From Scopulibacillus daqui (GTDB taxonomy: Bacteria > Bacillota > Bacilli > Bacillales > Sporolactobacillaceae): a stretch of 35,593 nt of DNA. The position numbers were made by a program, and so were the translations under genes. The number at the start of each line of letters is the position of its first letter. Positions within the stretch are counted from its first letter, which is position 1. Positions 14,238 through 22,665 of this stretch are shown here, one piece after another. Location of the stretch: positions 1 through 35,593 of the forward strand of contig NZ_JAFBER010000026.1 in NCBI RefSeq assembly GCF_016908855.1, written 5' to 3'. The notes under the pieces are model-generated. The model was not told the DNA's origin and did no database searches. It was given only the letters and a program-made list of their open reading frames with translations.

Positions 14238-16067
14238 TTATTTTTTAAATCGATATGGAACAGTAGCCATCACAATATTCTTTTTGCGGACAAGGTAAGC
14301 TCTGATTAATAGGCCTGATTGGTTATGGAGGAAGCTGTGCCACCATTTTTTCGTGTAAAACTGCGGCATGACGACAGTAACCGTTGCGCCTGCCTGGTCT
14401 GTTTTATATTTAACCGTATCAATAAATTTACTTAAAGGCGATAGAACACTTCTATAAAGGGAATGAAGCGTTACGAGTCTAACACCTGTTTGCCATTCAT
14501 TCCACTGTTTCTCCATACGTTCTATATCCTCAGGGCTGAAGCCGACATATACGGCAATAACATTGTCAGACAATGATTTCGCATAAACTAATGACTGTTC
14601 GACAACTTTAGTTATGCCCGCCACTGGAACAATAATAACATTTTCTTTCGGTTTGATATCATTAAGGTGATGAGACAAGTCCACCCTAAGTTGATCACCG
14701 ACAGCAAGATAGTGTTTGTGAATTTTATGGAACAAAAAGACAACTAAAGGAATAAAGACGAGCGCCATCCATACCTTTTCGAACTTCGTAATAAAGAAAA
14801 TAATAACAATCAGATAGCATATTAAAGCGCCGATCAGGTTAGCTATCAGTTTTGGAACCCAGCCTTTAGGCCTTGTTTTAATCCATTTAACTATCATTCC
14901 TGTTTGAGATAATGAAAAGGGAATAAATACACCGACACCATATAATGGAATCAAATTTTCTGTATTTCCTTCAAAGGCAATGATGAGAAGAATAGATAAA
15001 AATCCTAAAGTAATGATCCCGTTAGAATAACCTAATCTATCTCCTCTTACAGTGAATGGCCTTGGCATATATTTATCCCTTGCCAGGTTATAGGCAAGCA
15101 AAGGAAAAGCGGAAAAACCAGTATTCGCCGCTAACACCAAAATAAGCGCAGTTGTTGCTTGGATAAAAAAGTAAACCACATTCCGGCCAAATATTGATGA
15201 ACTAAGATTGGATAAAACAGTTTGATTGGCAGAAGGCGAAATGCCGTACCAATAAGCTAGAAAAACAATGCCAGAAAAAAGAAAGCCTAATATGCATCCC
15301 ATCATAATCAGGGTAATTGCCGCGTTTTTCGGCGCCGGTTTTTTAAAATTAGGTATCGCGTTTGAAATGGCCTCAACGCCGGTTAGTGCAGAACAGCCTG
15401 AAGAAAATGCCTTTAATAAAAGAAATAAGCTGATGCCTGCAACAGGTGTTCCTATGGCAGGATGAGCATGTGCCGGGGCGTGGCCGGTTAAGACTTGAAA
15501 GAGGCCAAATATAATTAATATCACCATAGCAAGAATAAATAGATAAACCGGGTACGCAAGGATTGTTGCTGATTCAGTCAGTCCCCTCAAATTTAACAGC
15601 GTAATGATTACAACGATCAATACAGCAATAAGGATGCTGTATTGATGTAAAAACGGAACAGCGGACGTGATAGCATCCGTTCCTGAAGAAACGCTGACAG
15701 CAACTGTTAAGATGTAATCTACTAACAAAGAACCGCCGGCGACGAGCCCAAAGTTCTCTCCCAAATTTTCTTTGGCCACCATATAAGCGCCTCCGCCATG
15801 CGGATAAGCAAAAATGATTTGCCGATATGAGAGAATGAGCGCGGCTAACAGAATAAGAACGCCGATACCTATTGGCAAGGAATACCAATAGGCGATGGCG
15901 CCAACAGCAGTTAATCCAATAAGAATTTGTTCGGGCCCGTAAGCGACGGAGGAGAGAGCATCTGAAGAAAGAATGGCCAAAGCCTTTAATTTATTGAGCT
16001 TTTGTTCTTGGGCTTCGTTCGATTTCAGCGGTCTGCCTATGAGAAGTCTTTTTACTTTACTTGCCAT
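14238..16067 (-). CDS. kimA: High-affinity potassium importer KimA (YdaO, APC superfamily)
   Basis: 609 residues, against 607 for Bacillus subtilis KimA, with a closely similar sequence: LIGRPLKSNEAQEQKLNKLKAL at the start (split over the conserved region), LSSDALSSVAYG, YPHGGGAYMV, LLKAFSSGCSALTGVEA and VRGDRLG. About 12 membrane segments are followed by a cytosolic C-terminal domain (from about 455) that carries VIVPVAGITKVV. KimA imports K+ with protons. In Bacillus it is shut off by c-di-AMP at two levels: the ydaO riboswitch on its mRNA and binding to the C-terminal domain. The riboswitch is present here upstream. The ATG follows AAGGATG. Confidence 0.92.
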   Translation of the reverse strand: MASKVKRLLIGRPLKSNEAQEQKLNKLKALAILSSDALSSVAYGPEQILIGLTAVGAIAYWYSLPIGIGVLILLAALILSYRQIIFAYPHGGGAYMVAKENLGENFGLVAGGSLLVDYILTVAVSVSSGTDAITSAVPFLHQYSILIAVLIVVIITLLNLRGLTESATILAYPVYLFILAMVILIIFGLFQVLTGHAPAHAHPAIGTPVAGISLFLLLKAFSSGCSALTGVEAISNAIPNFKKPAPKNAAITLIMMGCILGFLFSGIVFLAYWYGISPSANQTVLSNLSSSIFGRNVVYFFIQATTALILVLAANTGFSAFPLLAYNLARDKYMPRPFTVRGDRLGYSNGIITLGFLSILLIIAFEGNTENLIPLYGVGVFIPFSLSQTGMIVKWIKTRPKGWVPKLIANLIGALICYLIVIIFFITKFEKVWMALVFIPLVVFLFHKIHKHYLAVGDQLRVDLSHHLNDIKPKENVIIVPVAGITKVVEQSLVYAKSLSDNVIAVYVGFSPEDIERMEKQWNEWQTGVRLVTLHSLYRSVLSPLSKFIDTVKYKTDQAGATVTVVMPQFYTKKWWHSFLHNQSGLLIRAYLVRKKNIVMATVPYRFKK

Positions 16068-16202
16068 ATTTAAAACATCCTTATCAAAAGATATTCACAA
16101 AAAGAACAACAGTCTATTATAAGAAGTCAGCTATCAGAGTGCACGGTTTAATACGGACTAGCATTTCCTTCTTTTTTTCATTAATGTAAAAATGAAAAAT
16201 AT

Positions 16203-16234
16203 AAAAAACTGCAGAGGTTAGTTACCCTGCAGTT
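16203..16234 (-). terminator. Riboswitch expression-platform terminator before kimA
   Basis: On the minus strand AACTGCAGGG pairs with CCTCTGCAGTT, with one bulge and a short loop, followed by six Ts. It lies 35 bases after the aptamer and 135 bases before the kimA ATG, where a ligand-induced terminator is expected. Confidence 0.85.
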
Positions 16235-16269
16235 ATTATTCTATGCAAAGTTACCACTATCCTCTCTTC

Positions 16270-16410
16270 AAACGCTTACGAGGTTAGCTGACGGATTCGG
16301 GCGTGCAGAGTCGCCCTACCTTTCTGTTAGGAAAAATCCAGAAAGGATTCACCCCATGCGGCAATATACCGCGGTTGGTTCCCCCGTTTCAAAATTGAAC
16401 TCAGCGATTT
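16270..16410 (-). ncRNA. c-di-AMP riboswitch (ydaO-yuaA class)
   Basis: The minus strand carries the conserved elements of this class in order: GAGTTCAATTTTGAAACGG, GGGGAACCA, TGGGGTGAATCC, TAGGGCGACTC, GCCCGAATCCGTCAGCTAA, and CCTCGTAAGCG. The outer helix P1 forms from AAATCGCT (16403-16410) and AGCGTTT (16270-16276) with one bulged base. In characterised members c-di-AMP binding favours the downstream terminator, so high c-di-AMP (high potassium) turns kimA off. The gene context is exactly that of Bacillus kimA. Confidence 0.95.
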
Positions 16411-16912
16411 AAGATTTTGGAACACATTTTTAAGTTTATAGAATGAGAATATCTTACTCCCGTAATATTTTGTTGTAAAAGACAGAAATACAGGAAATTA
16501 ATTGTTTTTCAGCTGTTAATGCGTGTACATTCACCATTATCTTTGATTTTCATTAATTATCTTCTGTTTTCGATAGCTGTTATTTTTTTAAAATGAAATC
16601 AAAACATAAAAAGCTGTCTCAATCGTTTGCTTTATCCTCTCTAATTCTGTAAAATTTAAAAATGTGTGTCGAAGGTTCTCGGGTCAAGTCGTTTTGAAAG
16701 CTCCGGGACAATTCTGAGTATTTATTCAAAATAAAAAAAGTAAAAACCTGAATGATCTGAGGTAAAACTTGGGAAAGTAAAGAGTGAGAAAAACATACAT
16801 ATTCTTTTCCAAGTTTGAACAAATGGGGGAGGAATCGTGACAAAATGTTTATCAAAATTTGATGATTTTTTGAACATGTAAGATCCGGGAATCAAAATCA
16901 CCAATAATTTGG
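16411..16912. other. Non-coding stretch between kimA and qox with a long hairpin and a possible mini-ORF
   Basis: No convincing gene lies here. A 13-bp stem (AAACTTGGGAAAG at 16765-16777 with CTTTTCCAAGTTT at 16804-16816, one G-U pair) has a 26-base loop. Just after it, GGGGGAGG precedes a GTG that opens a 14-codon frame ending in TAA (about 16836-16880). On the minus strand the part nearest 16411 must hold the promoter of the kimA riboswitch, but I see no clear -35/-10 pair. A GAGACAGC motif on the minus strand near 16615 resembles the ends of some insertion sequences, too weak to call. Confidence 0.4.
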
Positions 16913-16918
16913 TATGAT
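16910..16918 (+). promoter_or_regulatory. Possible extended -10 promoter of qoxABCD
   Basis: TGGTATGAT has the extended -10 TG one base before TATGAT (five of six). No good -35 box is seen. A start near 16925 would give a leader of about 120 bases. Confidence 0.4.
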
Positions 16919-17047
16919 AAAACTGCTCGTAGACCTAGTAATTAATGAAATCAAAAAAATGCAAAGCGATTTTTGTTAATTCAATGGTTCAACGGTACGA
17001 AACACAAAGGTTATCTGCAGAGCAGAAAGGAGGAAAGGGCAGGAGCT

Positions 17048-17914
17048 ATGAAAAAAATTGGTTTGAAATTATTTGCAGCTCTTACGCTATTATTAGTTGC
17101 TTTAACTGGTTGTGCTGCGGACAATCAAAATGTTCTTAATCCGCAAGGTCCGGTTGCCCGAACACAATTCCATCTCATTGTTTGGTCATTTGTTTTAATG
17201 GCTATAGTTGTTTTGGGCGTATTTATCATCTTCGTAGTGGTGCTTGTAAAGAATGGCAAAAAGAATAACCCCAATTACGACCCGGAAGATGACGGTAATG
17301 TTAAGCTAGAAATCACTTGGACTGTTATACCAATTATTATTGTTATTTTATTGGCTATTCCTACTGTTAAAACGACATATGATTTGGAAAAGCCGCCAAA
17401 AACAGCTGAAGCTAAGACACCGATGACGATTGTGGTAACTTCCGCTGATTGGAAATGGATCTTTAGATATCCGGAACAAAATATTGAAACAGTTAACTAT
17501 GTAACTATACCAGCTGATCGCCCTATTAAATTTGAATTGCAGGCCAAAGGAGCTATGAATTCATTCTGGGTGCCGTCCCTTGGAGGCCAGGCCTATACGA
17601 TGCCTAATATGCAAATGAGCCTATGGCTTCAAGCGGATCATCCTGGCGACTATATCGGCAGAGGCGCTAACTTTACGGGCAAAGGTTTCGCGCACATGCA
17701 ATTCAATGTAATAGCTAAATCAGATAAGGACTTTAACAAATGGGTTCAGCATGTTAAAAGTACAGCACCGCGGTTAACCGAGGAGAAATATAATGAAATA
17801 TTAAAACCTGGTACTGTAGGCCGGATGACGTTCTCATCAACGCCTAAAGATGATGGTGCTGATTTAGACATGTCAGGAATGGATATGGGAGGAATGCACC
17901 ATGGAAAACATTAA
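17048..17914 (+). CDS. qoxA: Cytochrome aa3-600 quinol oxidase subunit II, lipoprotein
   Basis: 288 residues from the ATG at 17048; the purine-rich GGAGG and AGGAG stretch upstream supplies the ribosome site. The signal peptide ends in the lipobox LTGC with Cys22. Two membrane segments follow (about 40-65 and 85-105), then a cupredoxin-like extracellular domain. The CuA cysteines of cytochrome c oxidases are missing, and [17 protein letters not shown] is the quinol-oxidase form, so electrons come from menaquinol. The C-terminal tail [14 protein letters not shown] is rich in Met and His. First gene of qoxABCD, overlapping qoxB by 14 bases. Confidence 0.93.
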   Translation: MKKIGLKLFAALTLLLVALTGCAADNQNVLNPQGPVARTQFHLIVWSFVLMAIVVLGVFIIFVVVLVKNGKKNNPNYDPEDDGNVKLEITWTVIPIIIVILLAIPTVKTTYDLEKPPKTAEAKTPMTIVVTSADWKWIFRYPEQNIETVNYVTIPADRPIKFELQAKGAMNSFWVPSLGGQAYTMPNMQMSLWLQADHPGDYIGRGANFTGKGFAHMQFNVIAKSDKDFNKWVQHVKSTAPRLTEEKYNEILKPGTVGRMTFSSTPKDDGADLDMSGMDMGGMHHGKH

Positions 17915-19862
17915 GCACTTCCTCGGCAATTTCTTTGTCACTGGTGAGCCAATGATCTATATGGCTGATGTGGCGATTGTATTGGTATCCCTAGGGATCA
18001 TTTTCGTGCTCACTTACTTTAAGAAGTGGAAATGGTTATGGAAAGAATGGCTAACGACAGTCGACGCCAAAAAAATTGGTATTATGTACATCATTGCCGC
18101 TCTGCTTATGTTATTCAGGGGTGGCGTTGACGCATTATTAATGCGTACGCAATTGGCCTTGCCAAACTTGCATTTTCTAGATTCACAGCACTATAACGAA
18201 ATCTTTACAACGCATGGTACGATCATGATCCTGTTCATGGCCATGCCGTTCATTATTGGTTTGTTTAATATTGCTGTTCCGCTGCAAATCGGGGCTCGCG
18301 ATGTTGCGTTCCCATTTCTGAACGCGGTTAGCTTCTGGCTGTTCTTTGCAGGAGCTATGCTCTTTAACCTGTCCTTTGTCATTGGCGGATCGCCTGACGC
18401 AGGCTGGACGAGTTATACACCGCTCGCAGGCAAAGAGCTCGACCCTGGTGTAGGGGAGAACTATTACTTGCTCGGTCTGCAAATTGCAGGTATTGGTACG
18501 CTTGCAACAGGCGTAAACTTCTTTACAACAATCATTAAAATGAGAGCGCCAGGCATGTCGCTAATGAAAATGCCGATGTTTACTTGGTCAGTTCTCGTTA
18601 CGTCCGTTATCATCATGTTTGCGTTCCCAGTATTGACTGTGGCTCTTGCAATGTTAACGATTGACCGTCTGTTTGATGCGCACTTCTTTACTGTTGCAGC
18701 CGGCGGCCAGCCGATGCAATGGGCGAACTTGTTCTGGATTTGGGGACATCCTGAAGTATATATCGTTATCTTGCCGGCATTCGGCGTGTTCTCAGAGGTT
18801 ATTGCAACCTTCTCACGCAAAAAACTGTTTGGATATCATGCGATGGTATTTTCAATGGTTGCCATCAGTGTGCTTGGCTTTATTACATGGGTTCACCACT
18901 TCTTTACAATGGGAGCCGGTCCGGGCGTTAACTCGTTCTTCTCGCTGTCAACCATGCTTATCGCGATTCCGACGGGTGTTAAGGTCTTTAACTGGCTGTT
19001 TACACTCAATAAAGGTAAGATTCAATTCACCACAGCGATGCTATGGGCGCTTGCGTTTATCCCGAACTTCCTTATCGGCGGTTTGACAGGGGTTATGCTT
19101 GCGGTAGCGCCTGCAGATTATCAATACCATAACAGTTATTTCTTAATTTCTCACTTCCACTATGTATTAATTGGTGGTACAGTATTTGCTGCTTTCGCAG
19201 GATTAACCTATTGGTGGCCTAAAATGTTCGGTCACATCCTTAATGAAAGACTTGGCAAATGGGCATTCTGGGTCTTTATGATCAGCTTTAATGTCTGCTT
19301 CTTGCCAATGTATCTTGTCGGTCTATTAGGCATGACTCGACGTATGTATACTTATCCGGCAGGTTTAGGCTGGACTAGTCTGAACCTTATTGAGACAATC
19401 GGAGCCTTTGGTATGGGGCTTGGATTCATTATCATGGTATACAACATTTACTGGAGTGCCCGTTACGGAGAAAGAGATACGACTGGAGATCCATGGGATG
19501 GCCGTACTTTAGAATGGGCAACAACATCTCCTGCTCCGGAGTATAACTTTGCACATATTCCGACAATACAGCAAGTAGATGATTTCTACTATATGAAAAA
19601 AGAAGGCCGTCAAAAAGAAATCTCGAAGGCGCCGTATAAACCAATTCATATGCCTAATAATTCAGGCGTTCCGATCATTATGGCTGTCTTCTTCTTTATT
19701 GGAGGATTTGGTTTAGTCTTCGAATGGATATGGATGGGCATTCTCGGAGGAATAGGCGTATTAGCTTGTATGCTGTATAGATCCTTTGAAACTCATGACC
19801 ATCACTATATACCAGTGGACGAAATTGAACGTACTGAGCGTGAAGCAGGGAGGTTTTCATAA
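17901..19862 (+). CDS. qoxB: Quinol oxidase subunit I (catalytic, haem a/a3 and CuB)
   Basis: 653 residues with about 14-15 membrane segments. Haem-copper oxidase motifs are intact: THGTIMILF (haem a ligand), [15 protein letters not shown] (CuB histidine and cross-linked tyrosine), THE VHHFF pair of CuB histidines as WVHHFFTMG, and [10 protein letters not shown] (haem a3 and a ligands). It reduces oxygen to water and pumps protons. The start lies inside the end of qoxA, with GGAGG eight bases upstream, suggesting translational coupling. It overlaps qoxC by one base. Sequence follows Bacillus subtilis QoxB over its whole length. Confidence 0.95.
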   Translation: MENIKHFLGNFFVTGEPMIYMADVAIVLVSLGIIFVLTYFKKWKWLWKEWLTTVDAKKIGIMYIIAALLMLFRGGVDALLMRTQLALPNLHFLDSQHYNEIFTTHGTIMILFMAMPFIIGLFNIAVPLQIGARDVAFPFLNAVSFWLFFAGAMLFNLSFVIGGSPDAGWTSYTPLAGKELDPGVGENYYLLGLQIAGIGTLATGVNFFTTIIKMRAPGMSLMKMPMFTWSVLVTSVIIMFAFPVLTVALAMLTIDRLFDAHFFTVAAGGQPMQWANLFWIWGHPEVYIVILPAFGVFSEVIATFSRKKLFGYHAMVFSMVAISVLGFITWVHHFFTMGAGPGVNSFFSLSTMLIAIPTGVKVFNWLFTLNKGKIQFTTAMLWALAFIPNFLIGGLTGVMLAVAPADYQYHNSYFLISHFHYVLIGGTVFAAFAGLTYWWPKMFGHILNERLGKWAFWVFMISFNVCFLPMYLVGLLGMTRRMYTYPAGLGWTSLNLIETIGAFGMGLGFIIMVYNIYWSARYGERDTTGDPWDGRTLEWATTSPAPEYNFAHIPTIQQVDDFYYMKKEGRQKEISKAPYKPIHMPNNSGVPIIMAVFFFIGGFGLVFEWIWMGILGGIGVLACMLYRSFETHDHHYIPVDEIERTEREAGRFS

Positions 19863-20479
19863 TGGCTGCAGTAACTAACCACAATAACAAGCCTTATGAG
19901 CCGTTGGAATATTCAACGGAAGAAGGCAGCCTCCGGATATTTGGATTTTGGCTTTTCTTAGCGGCGGACATGGTGCTGTTCGCCTGCTTGTTTGCCACCT
20001 ATTTAATGTATATTCACCATACAGCTGGCGGGCCATCTTCCAAAGAACTCTTTGAAGTTAAAGATTTTATGATTGAAACAGTTGACTTATTGGTCAGCAG
20101 TTTCACTTGTGGATTAGCTACTCTTGAAATGAGACGCGGTAATAAAAAAGCAACCATTGCTTGGCTAATCGTGACATTGATTCTTGGCCTTGTCTTTATA
20201 GGCTTTGAGGTAAAAGAATTCACAGGTATGGTTCAAGAAGGAGCTACTTTACAAACCAGCGCTTTCCTTACATCATTCTTTATTTTAGTAGGAACGCACG
20301 GCTGTCACGTAAGCATAGGTATCTTGTGGATGCTTTGTATCATTGCTCAATTGGCGACGCGCGGAATAAATGCACAAACAGCAAGGAAGGTTTTCATTAT
20401 CGGTCTCTATTGGCACTTCCTTGATGTTATCTGGATTTTCCTATTTACCGCAGTTTATCTAACAGGGTTGGTGTTATAA
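19862..20479 (+). CDS. qoxC: Quinol oxidase subunit III
   Basis: 205 residues with five membrane segments, the compact form of subunit III in quinol oxidases. Recognisable parts are RIFGFWLFLAADMVLFACLFATY near the start (conserved core), TSFFILVGTHGCHVSIGI and the C-terminal YWHFLDVIWIFLFTAVYL. The ATG shares its first base with the stop of qoxB and has GGGAGG upstream. It stabilises the oxidase core. Confidence 0.93.
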   Translation: MAAVTNHNNKPYEPLEYSTEEGSLRIFGFWLFLAADMVLFACLFATYLMYIHHTAGGPSSKELFEVKDFMIETVDLLVSSFTCGLATLEMRRGNKKATIAWLIVTLILGLVFIGFEVKEFTGMVQEGATLQTSAFLTSFFILVGTHGCHVSIGILWMLCIIAQLATRGINAQTARKVFIIGLYWHFLDVIWIFLFTAVYLTGLVL

Positions 20480-20480
20480 G

Positions 20481-20795
20481 ATGTCTAATGAACATACGCA
20501 AGCTCATGCAAGTGAGCATACAGGGTTTCCTTGGAAGCATGTCATTGGTTTAGTTTTATCCCTTATATTGACATTTGCTGCATTATGGTGTGTTACATCA
20601 TTTGCATTTTCACCAGCATTGATAGTTACGGTGATCGTTATTTTGGCGGTTGTCCAAGCGTTTGTCCAATTGTTTATGTTTATGCACATCACTGAAGGAA
20701 GTAAAGTATGGCAAATCACGGCGATTGGTTTCGGTGCTTTCATTGCCTTCTGTGTTGTTGCCGGTACGCTTTGGATTATGCTATTCGCTCTATAG
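20481..20795 (+). CDS. qoxD: Quinol oxidase subunit IV
   Basis: 104 residues with three membrane segments and a short His-containing N-terminus (EHTQAHASEHTGFPWKHV). LAVVQAFVQLFMFMHI is the conserved core of small subunit IV proteins. It starts one base after the qoxC stop codon. Needed for assembly or stability of the oxidase in relatives. Two terminators follow. Confidence 0.92.
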   Translation: MSNEHTQAHASEHTGFPWKHVIGLVLSLILTFAALWCVTSFAFSPALIVTVIVILAVVQAFVQLFMFMHITEGSKVWQITAIGFGAFIAFCVVAGTLWIMLFAL

Positions 20796-20802
20796 AACCA
20801 GA

Positions 20803-20836
20803 AACAGGGTGTGATCCACACCCTGTTTTCCTATTT
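20803..20836 (+). terminator. First terminator of qoxABCD
   Basis: A perfect 11-bp stem (AACAGGGTGTG with its complement) with a three-base loop, followed by TTTCCTATTTTT, eight bases after the qoxD stop. Confidence 0.88.
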
Positions 20837-20842
20837 TTAAAG

Positions 20843-20884
20843 ATATCCCTAAGCTGAATGGAAACAGCTTAGGGATATTATTTT
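20843..20884 (+). terminator. Second terminator of qoxABCD
   Basis: A perfect 14-bp stem (ATATCCCTAAGCTG at 20843-20856 with its complement at 20865-20878) with an eight-base loop, followed by TATTTTG. It sits 15 bases after the first stem and insulates the fru operon. Confidence 0.8.
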
Positions 20885-20893
20885 GCCGATTGT

Positions 20894-20940
20894 TGATTAT
20901 TTATGATTAATTATAGTTTTATTTGAATGATTATGATTGA
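20894..20940. promoter_or_regulatory. TGATTA repeats upstream of fruR, possible FruR operator
   Basis: TGATTAT at 20894, TGATTAA at 20904, TGATTAT at 20928 and TGATTGA at 20934. The first two are exactly ten bases apart. DeoR-family regulators often bind such direct repeats. The last copies touch the -35 box of the fru promoter. Binding is inferred. Confidence 0.4.
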
Positions 20941-20965
20941 AATTGAAAGGGTATCCATATATAAT
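20937..20965 (+). promoter_or_regulatory. Sigma-A promoter of fruRKA
   Basis: TTGAAA (20937-20942), 17 bases, TATAAT (20960-20965). The leader would be only about 17 bases before the TTG start of fruR. Confidence 0.75.
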
Positions 20966-20988
20966 AACCATATAAATGAGGTGATCTA

Positions 20989-21741
20989 TTGCTAACGCCT
21001 GAAAGACATCGATTAATATTAGAGTTAATTAAAGAAAATAAAATTGTGACGATACATCAGCTTGTTGAAGCGACGAAAAGTTCAGAATCCACTATACGCC
21101 GGGATCTTATTCAGCTGGAAAATGAGAATAAATTAGCCAGATTCCATGGCGGGGCTCAAATAATCAAGTCAAAATCAGAAGAAACGTCAATAGGCGAGCG
21201 ATTATCGGCAAATTTTACAGAAAAAAAAGCGATTGCGAAAAAAGCAGCCGCTTATGTTGAGAACGGTGATTGTATTTTTCTTGATGCAGGAACAACGACT
21301 TATTATATGATTGAATATTTGCCAAAAGAAACCATTGTTGTCACCAATGGATTGTCGCTTATCAATGAATGCCTGGATAAAGGCTTAGAGACCTATACCG
21401 TCGGCGGCAGGGCTAAAGCAAAGACAAGAGCATTTATTGGGAAAGGCGCATTAGAAGGCATTAATGCTTATCGTTTTGATAAATGCTTTATCGGTATTAA
21501 CGGTATTCACTTAAAATTCGGTTATACAACTCCGGATCCGGAAGAAGCAATGATTAAGAAGGCCGCCATTGACCTCGCAAATAAAGCTTATGTCCTTGCT
21601 GATTGGTCCAAATTTAATCAGGTATCTTTCAGTTTTGTCCATAACTTAGATTCAGCTTCTATTATTACAGATCGTTTGGGCAATCAAGAAGAAATTAAGC
21701 AATTTAGTCAAATAACAACAATAGAAACGGTGAAATCATGA
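20989..21741 (+). CDS. fruR: DeoR-family regulator of the fructose operon
   Basis: 250 residues from a TTG start, with AGGTGA six bases upstream. The N-terminus MLTPERHRLILELIKENKIV begins a DeoR winged helix with recognition helix SSESTIRRDL (31-40). The C-terminal sugar-phosphate sensor domain (about 70-240) has FLDAGTTTYYM and VVTNGL, as in DeoR-type proteins that bind phosphorylated sugars. First gene of fruRKA, overlapping fruK by four bases (ATGA). It probably represses the operon until fructose-1-phosphate accumulates, as in relatives. Confidence 0.9.
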   Translation: MLTPERHRLILELIKENKIVTIHQLVEATKSSESTIRRDLIQLENENKLARFHGGAQIIKSKSEETSIGERLSANFTEKKAIAKKAAAYVENGDCIFLDAGTTTYYMIEYLPKETIVVTNGLSLINECLDKGLETYTVGGRAKAKTRAFIGKGALEGINAYRFDKCFIGINGIHLKFGYTTPDPEEAMIKKAAIDLANKAYVLADWSKFNQVSFSFVHNLDSASIITDRLGNQEEIKQFSQITTIETVKS

Positions 21742-22649
21742 TATATACTTGCACACTGAATCCATCTTTAGATTACTTCTTAGAAGTTAATGATTTTCAA
21801 TTAGGTCAATTAAATAGAATGAAGACGGATAAGAAAATGCCGGGAGGCAAAGGTGTTAATGTTTCTCGGGTACTAAGGCGCTTAGGCGCGCAATCCGTAG
21901 CACTGGGATTTATCGGCGGCTTTACGGGAGACTTTATCCGCCGTCAACTTATCAGCGAAAATATCGACACTGATTTTGTTGAGGTGGATGGTGATACAAG
22001 AATTAACGTTAAAATTAAAAGCCGCGAAGAAACAGAAATTAATGGTTTGGCACCGGCAATTACTGATGAACAAGTGGATGAGCTGCTGCTAAAATTAAAC
22101 CGGTTAAATGATAGGGATATTCTAGTTCTTTCAGGAAGTGTCCCGGAAACTTTATCAGCAGATATTTATAAACAAATGATGCAGCAAATAAAGGATCAAA
22201 ATGTCAAGGTTATCGTCGATACAAGCGGTCCGGCCCTCCGTGAAGCAGTTGCCGCTCGGCCGTTTCTTATAAAACCTAATCAAAGCGAACTTGGCGGACT
22301 TTTTAATACAGATATTTCATCAATTGAGGAAGCTGTTATATATGCTAAGAAGCTGATTGATGAAGGTGCTGAGAATGTCATCGTTTCCATGGGGGGAAAA
22401 GGCAGTTTATTGGTTAATAGAGAAACAGCTGTTTATGCAGAAGCGCCCCGCGGAGAAGTGAAAAATTCTGTCGGTGCAGGAGATTCTTTGGTCGGCGGCT
22501 TTCTTTTTGAGTATGCGCGTAATGGAGACTATATAGAAGCGTTTCGATATGGCACAGCGTCAGGCAGCGCGACAGCATTTTCTGTAGATTTGTGCTCTAA
22601 GGAAGATACGGAAGCTCTCTTACCAAAGGTTAAAATTCATCAAATATAA
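21738..22649 (+). CDS. fruK: 1-phosphofructokinase
   Basis: A 303-residue PfkB/ribokinase-family kinase that converts fructose-1-phosphate to fructose-1,6-bisphosphate. The N-terminus MIYTCTLNPSLDYFLEV is typical of FruK/LacC. GGKGVNVSR is the PfkB signature 1 region, and NSVGAGDSLVGGF holds the catalytic aspartate and anion hole. The start overlaps the end of fruR. FruA, which makes the substrate, follows 16 bases on. LacC-type tagatose kinases are similar, but the fruR-fruA setting decides for FruK. Confidence 0.92.
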   Translation: MIYTCTLNPSLDYFLEVNDFQLGQLNRMKTDKKMPGGKGVNVSRVLRRLGAQSVALGFIGGFTGDFIRRQLISENIDTDFVEVDGDTRINVKIKSREETEINGLAPAITDEQVDELLLKLNRLNDRDILVLSGSVPETLSADIYKQMMQQIKDQNVKVIVDTSGPALREAVAARPFLIKPNQSELGGLFNTDISSIEEAVIYAKKLIDEGAENVIVSMGGKGSLLVNRETAVYAEAPRGEVKNSVGAGDSLVGGFLFEYARNGDYIEAFRYGTASGSATAFSVDLCSKEDTEALLPKVKIHQI

Positions 22650-22665
22650 AGGCAGGGGGACATCA

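Noticed and set aside
16668-16674. TGTCGAA (Spo0A core) here and in the pdxK leader near 11388
   Set aside because: About four matches to this 7-mer are expected by chance on both strands, and the flanks do not extend the match.
16619-16904. Minus-strand frames of 60-78 codons between kimA and qox
   Set aside because: No ribosome sites, no family resemblance, AT-rich; probably chance.
16945-17139. 64-codon frame starting at 16945
   Set aside because: It lies in the qoxA leader and overlaps qoxA in another frame, with no ribosome site or recognisable content.
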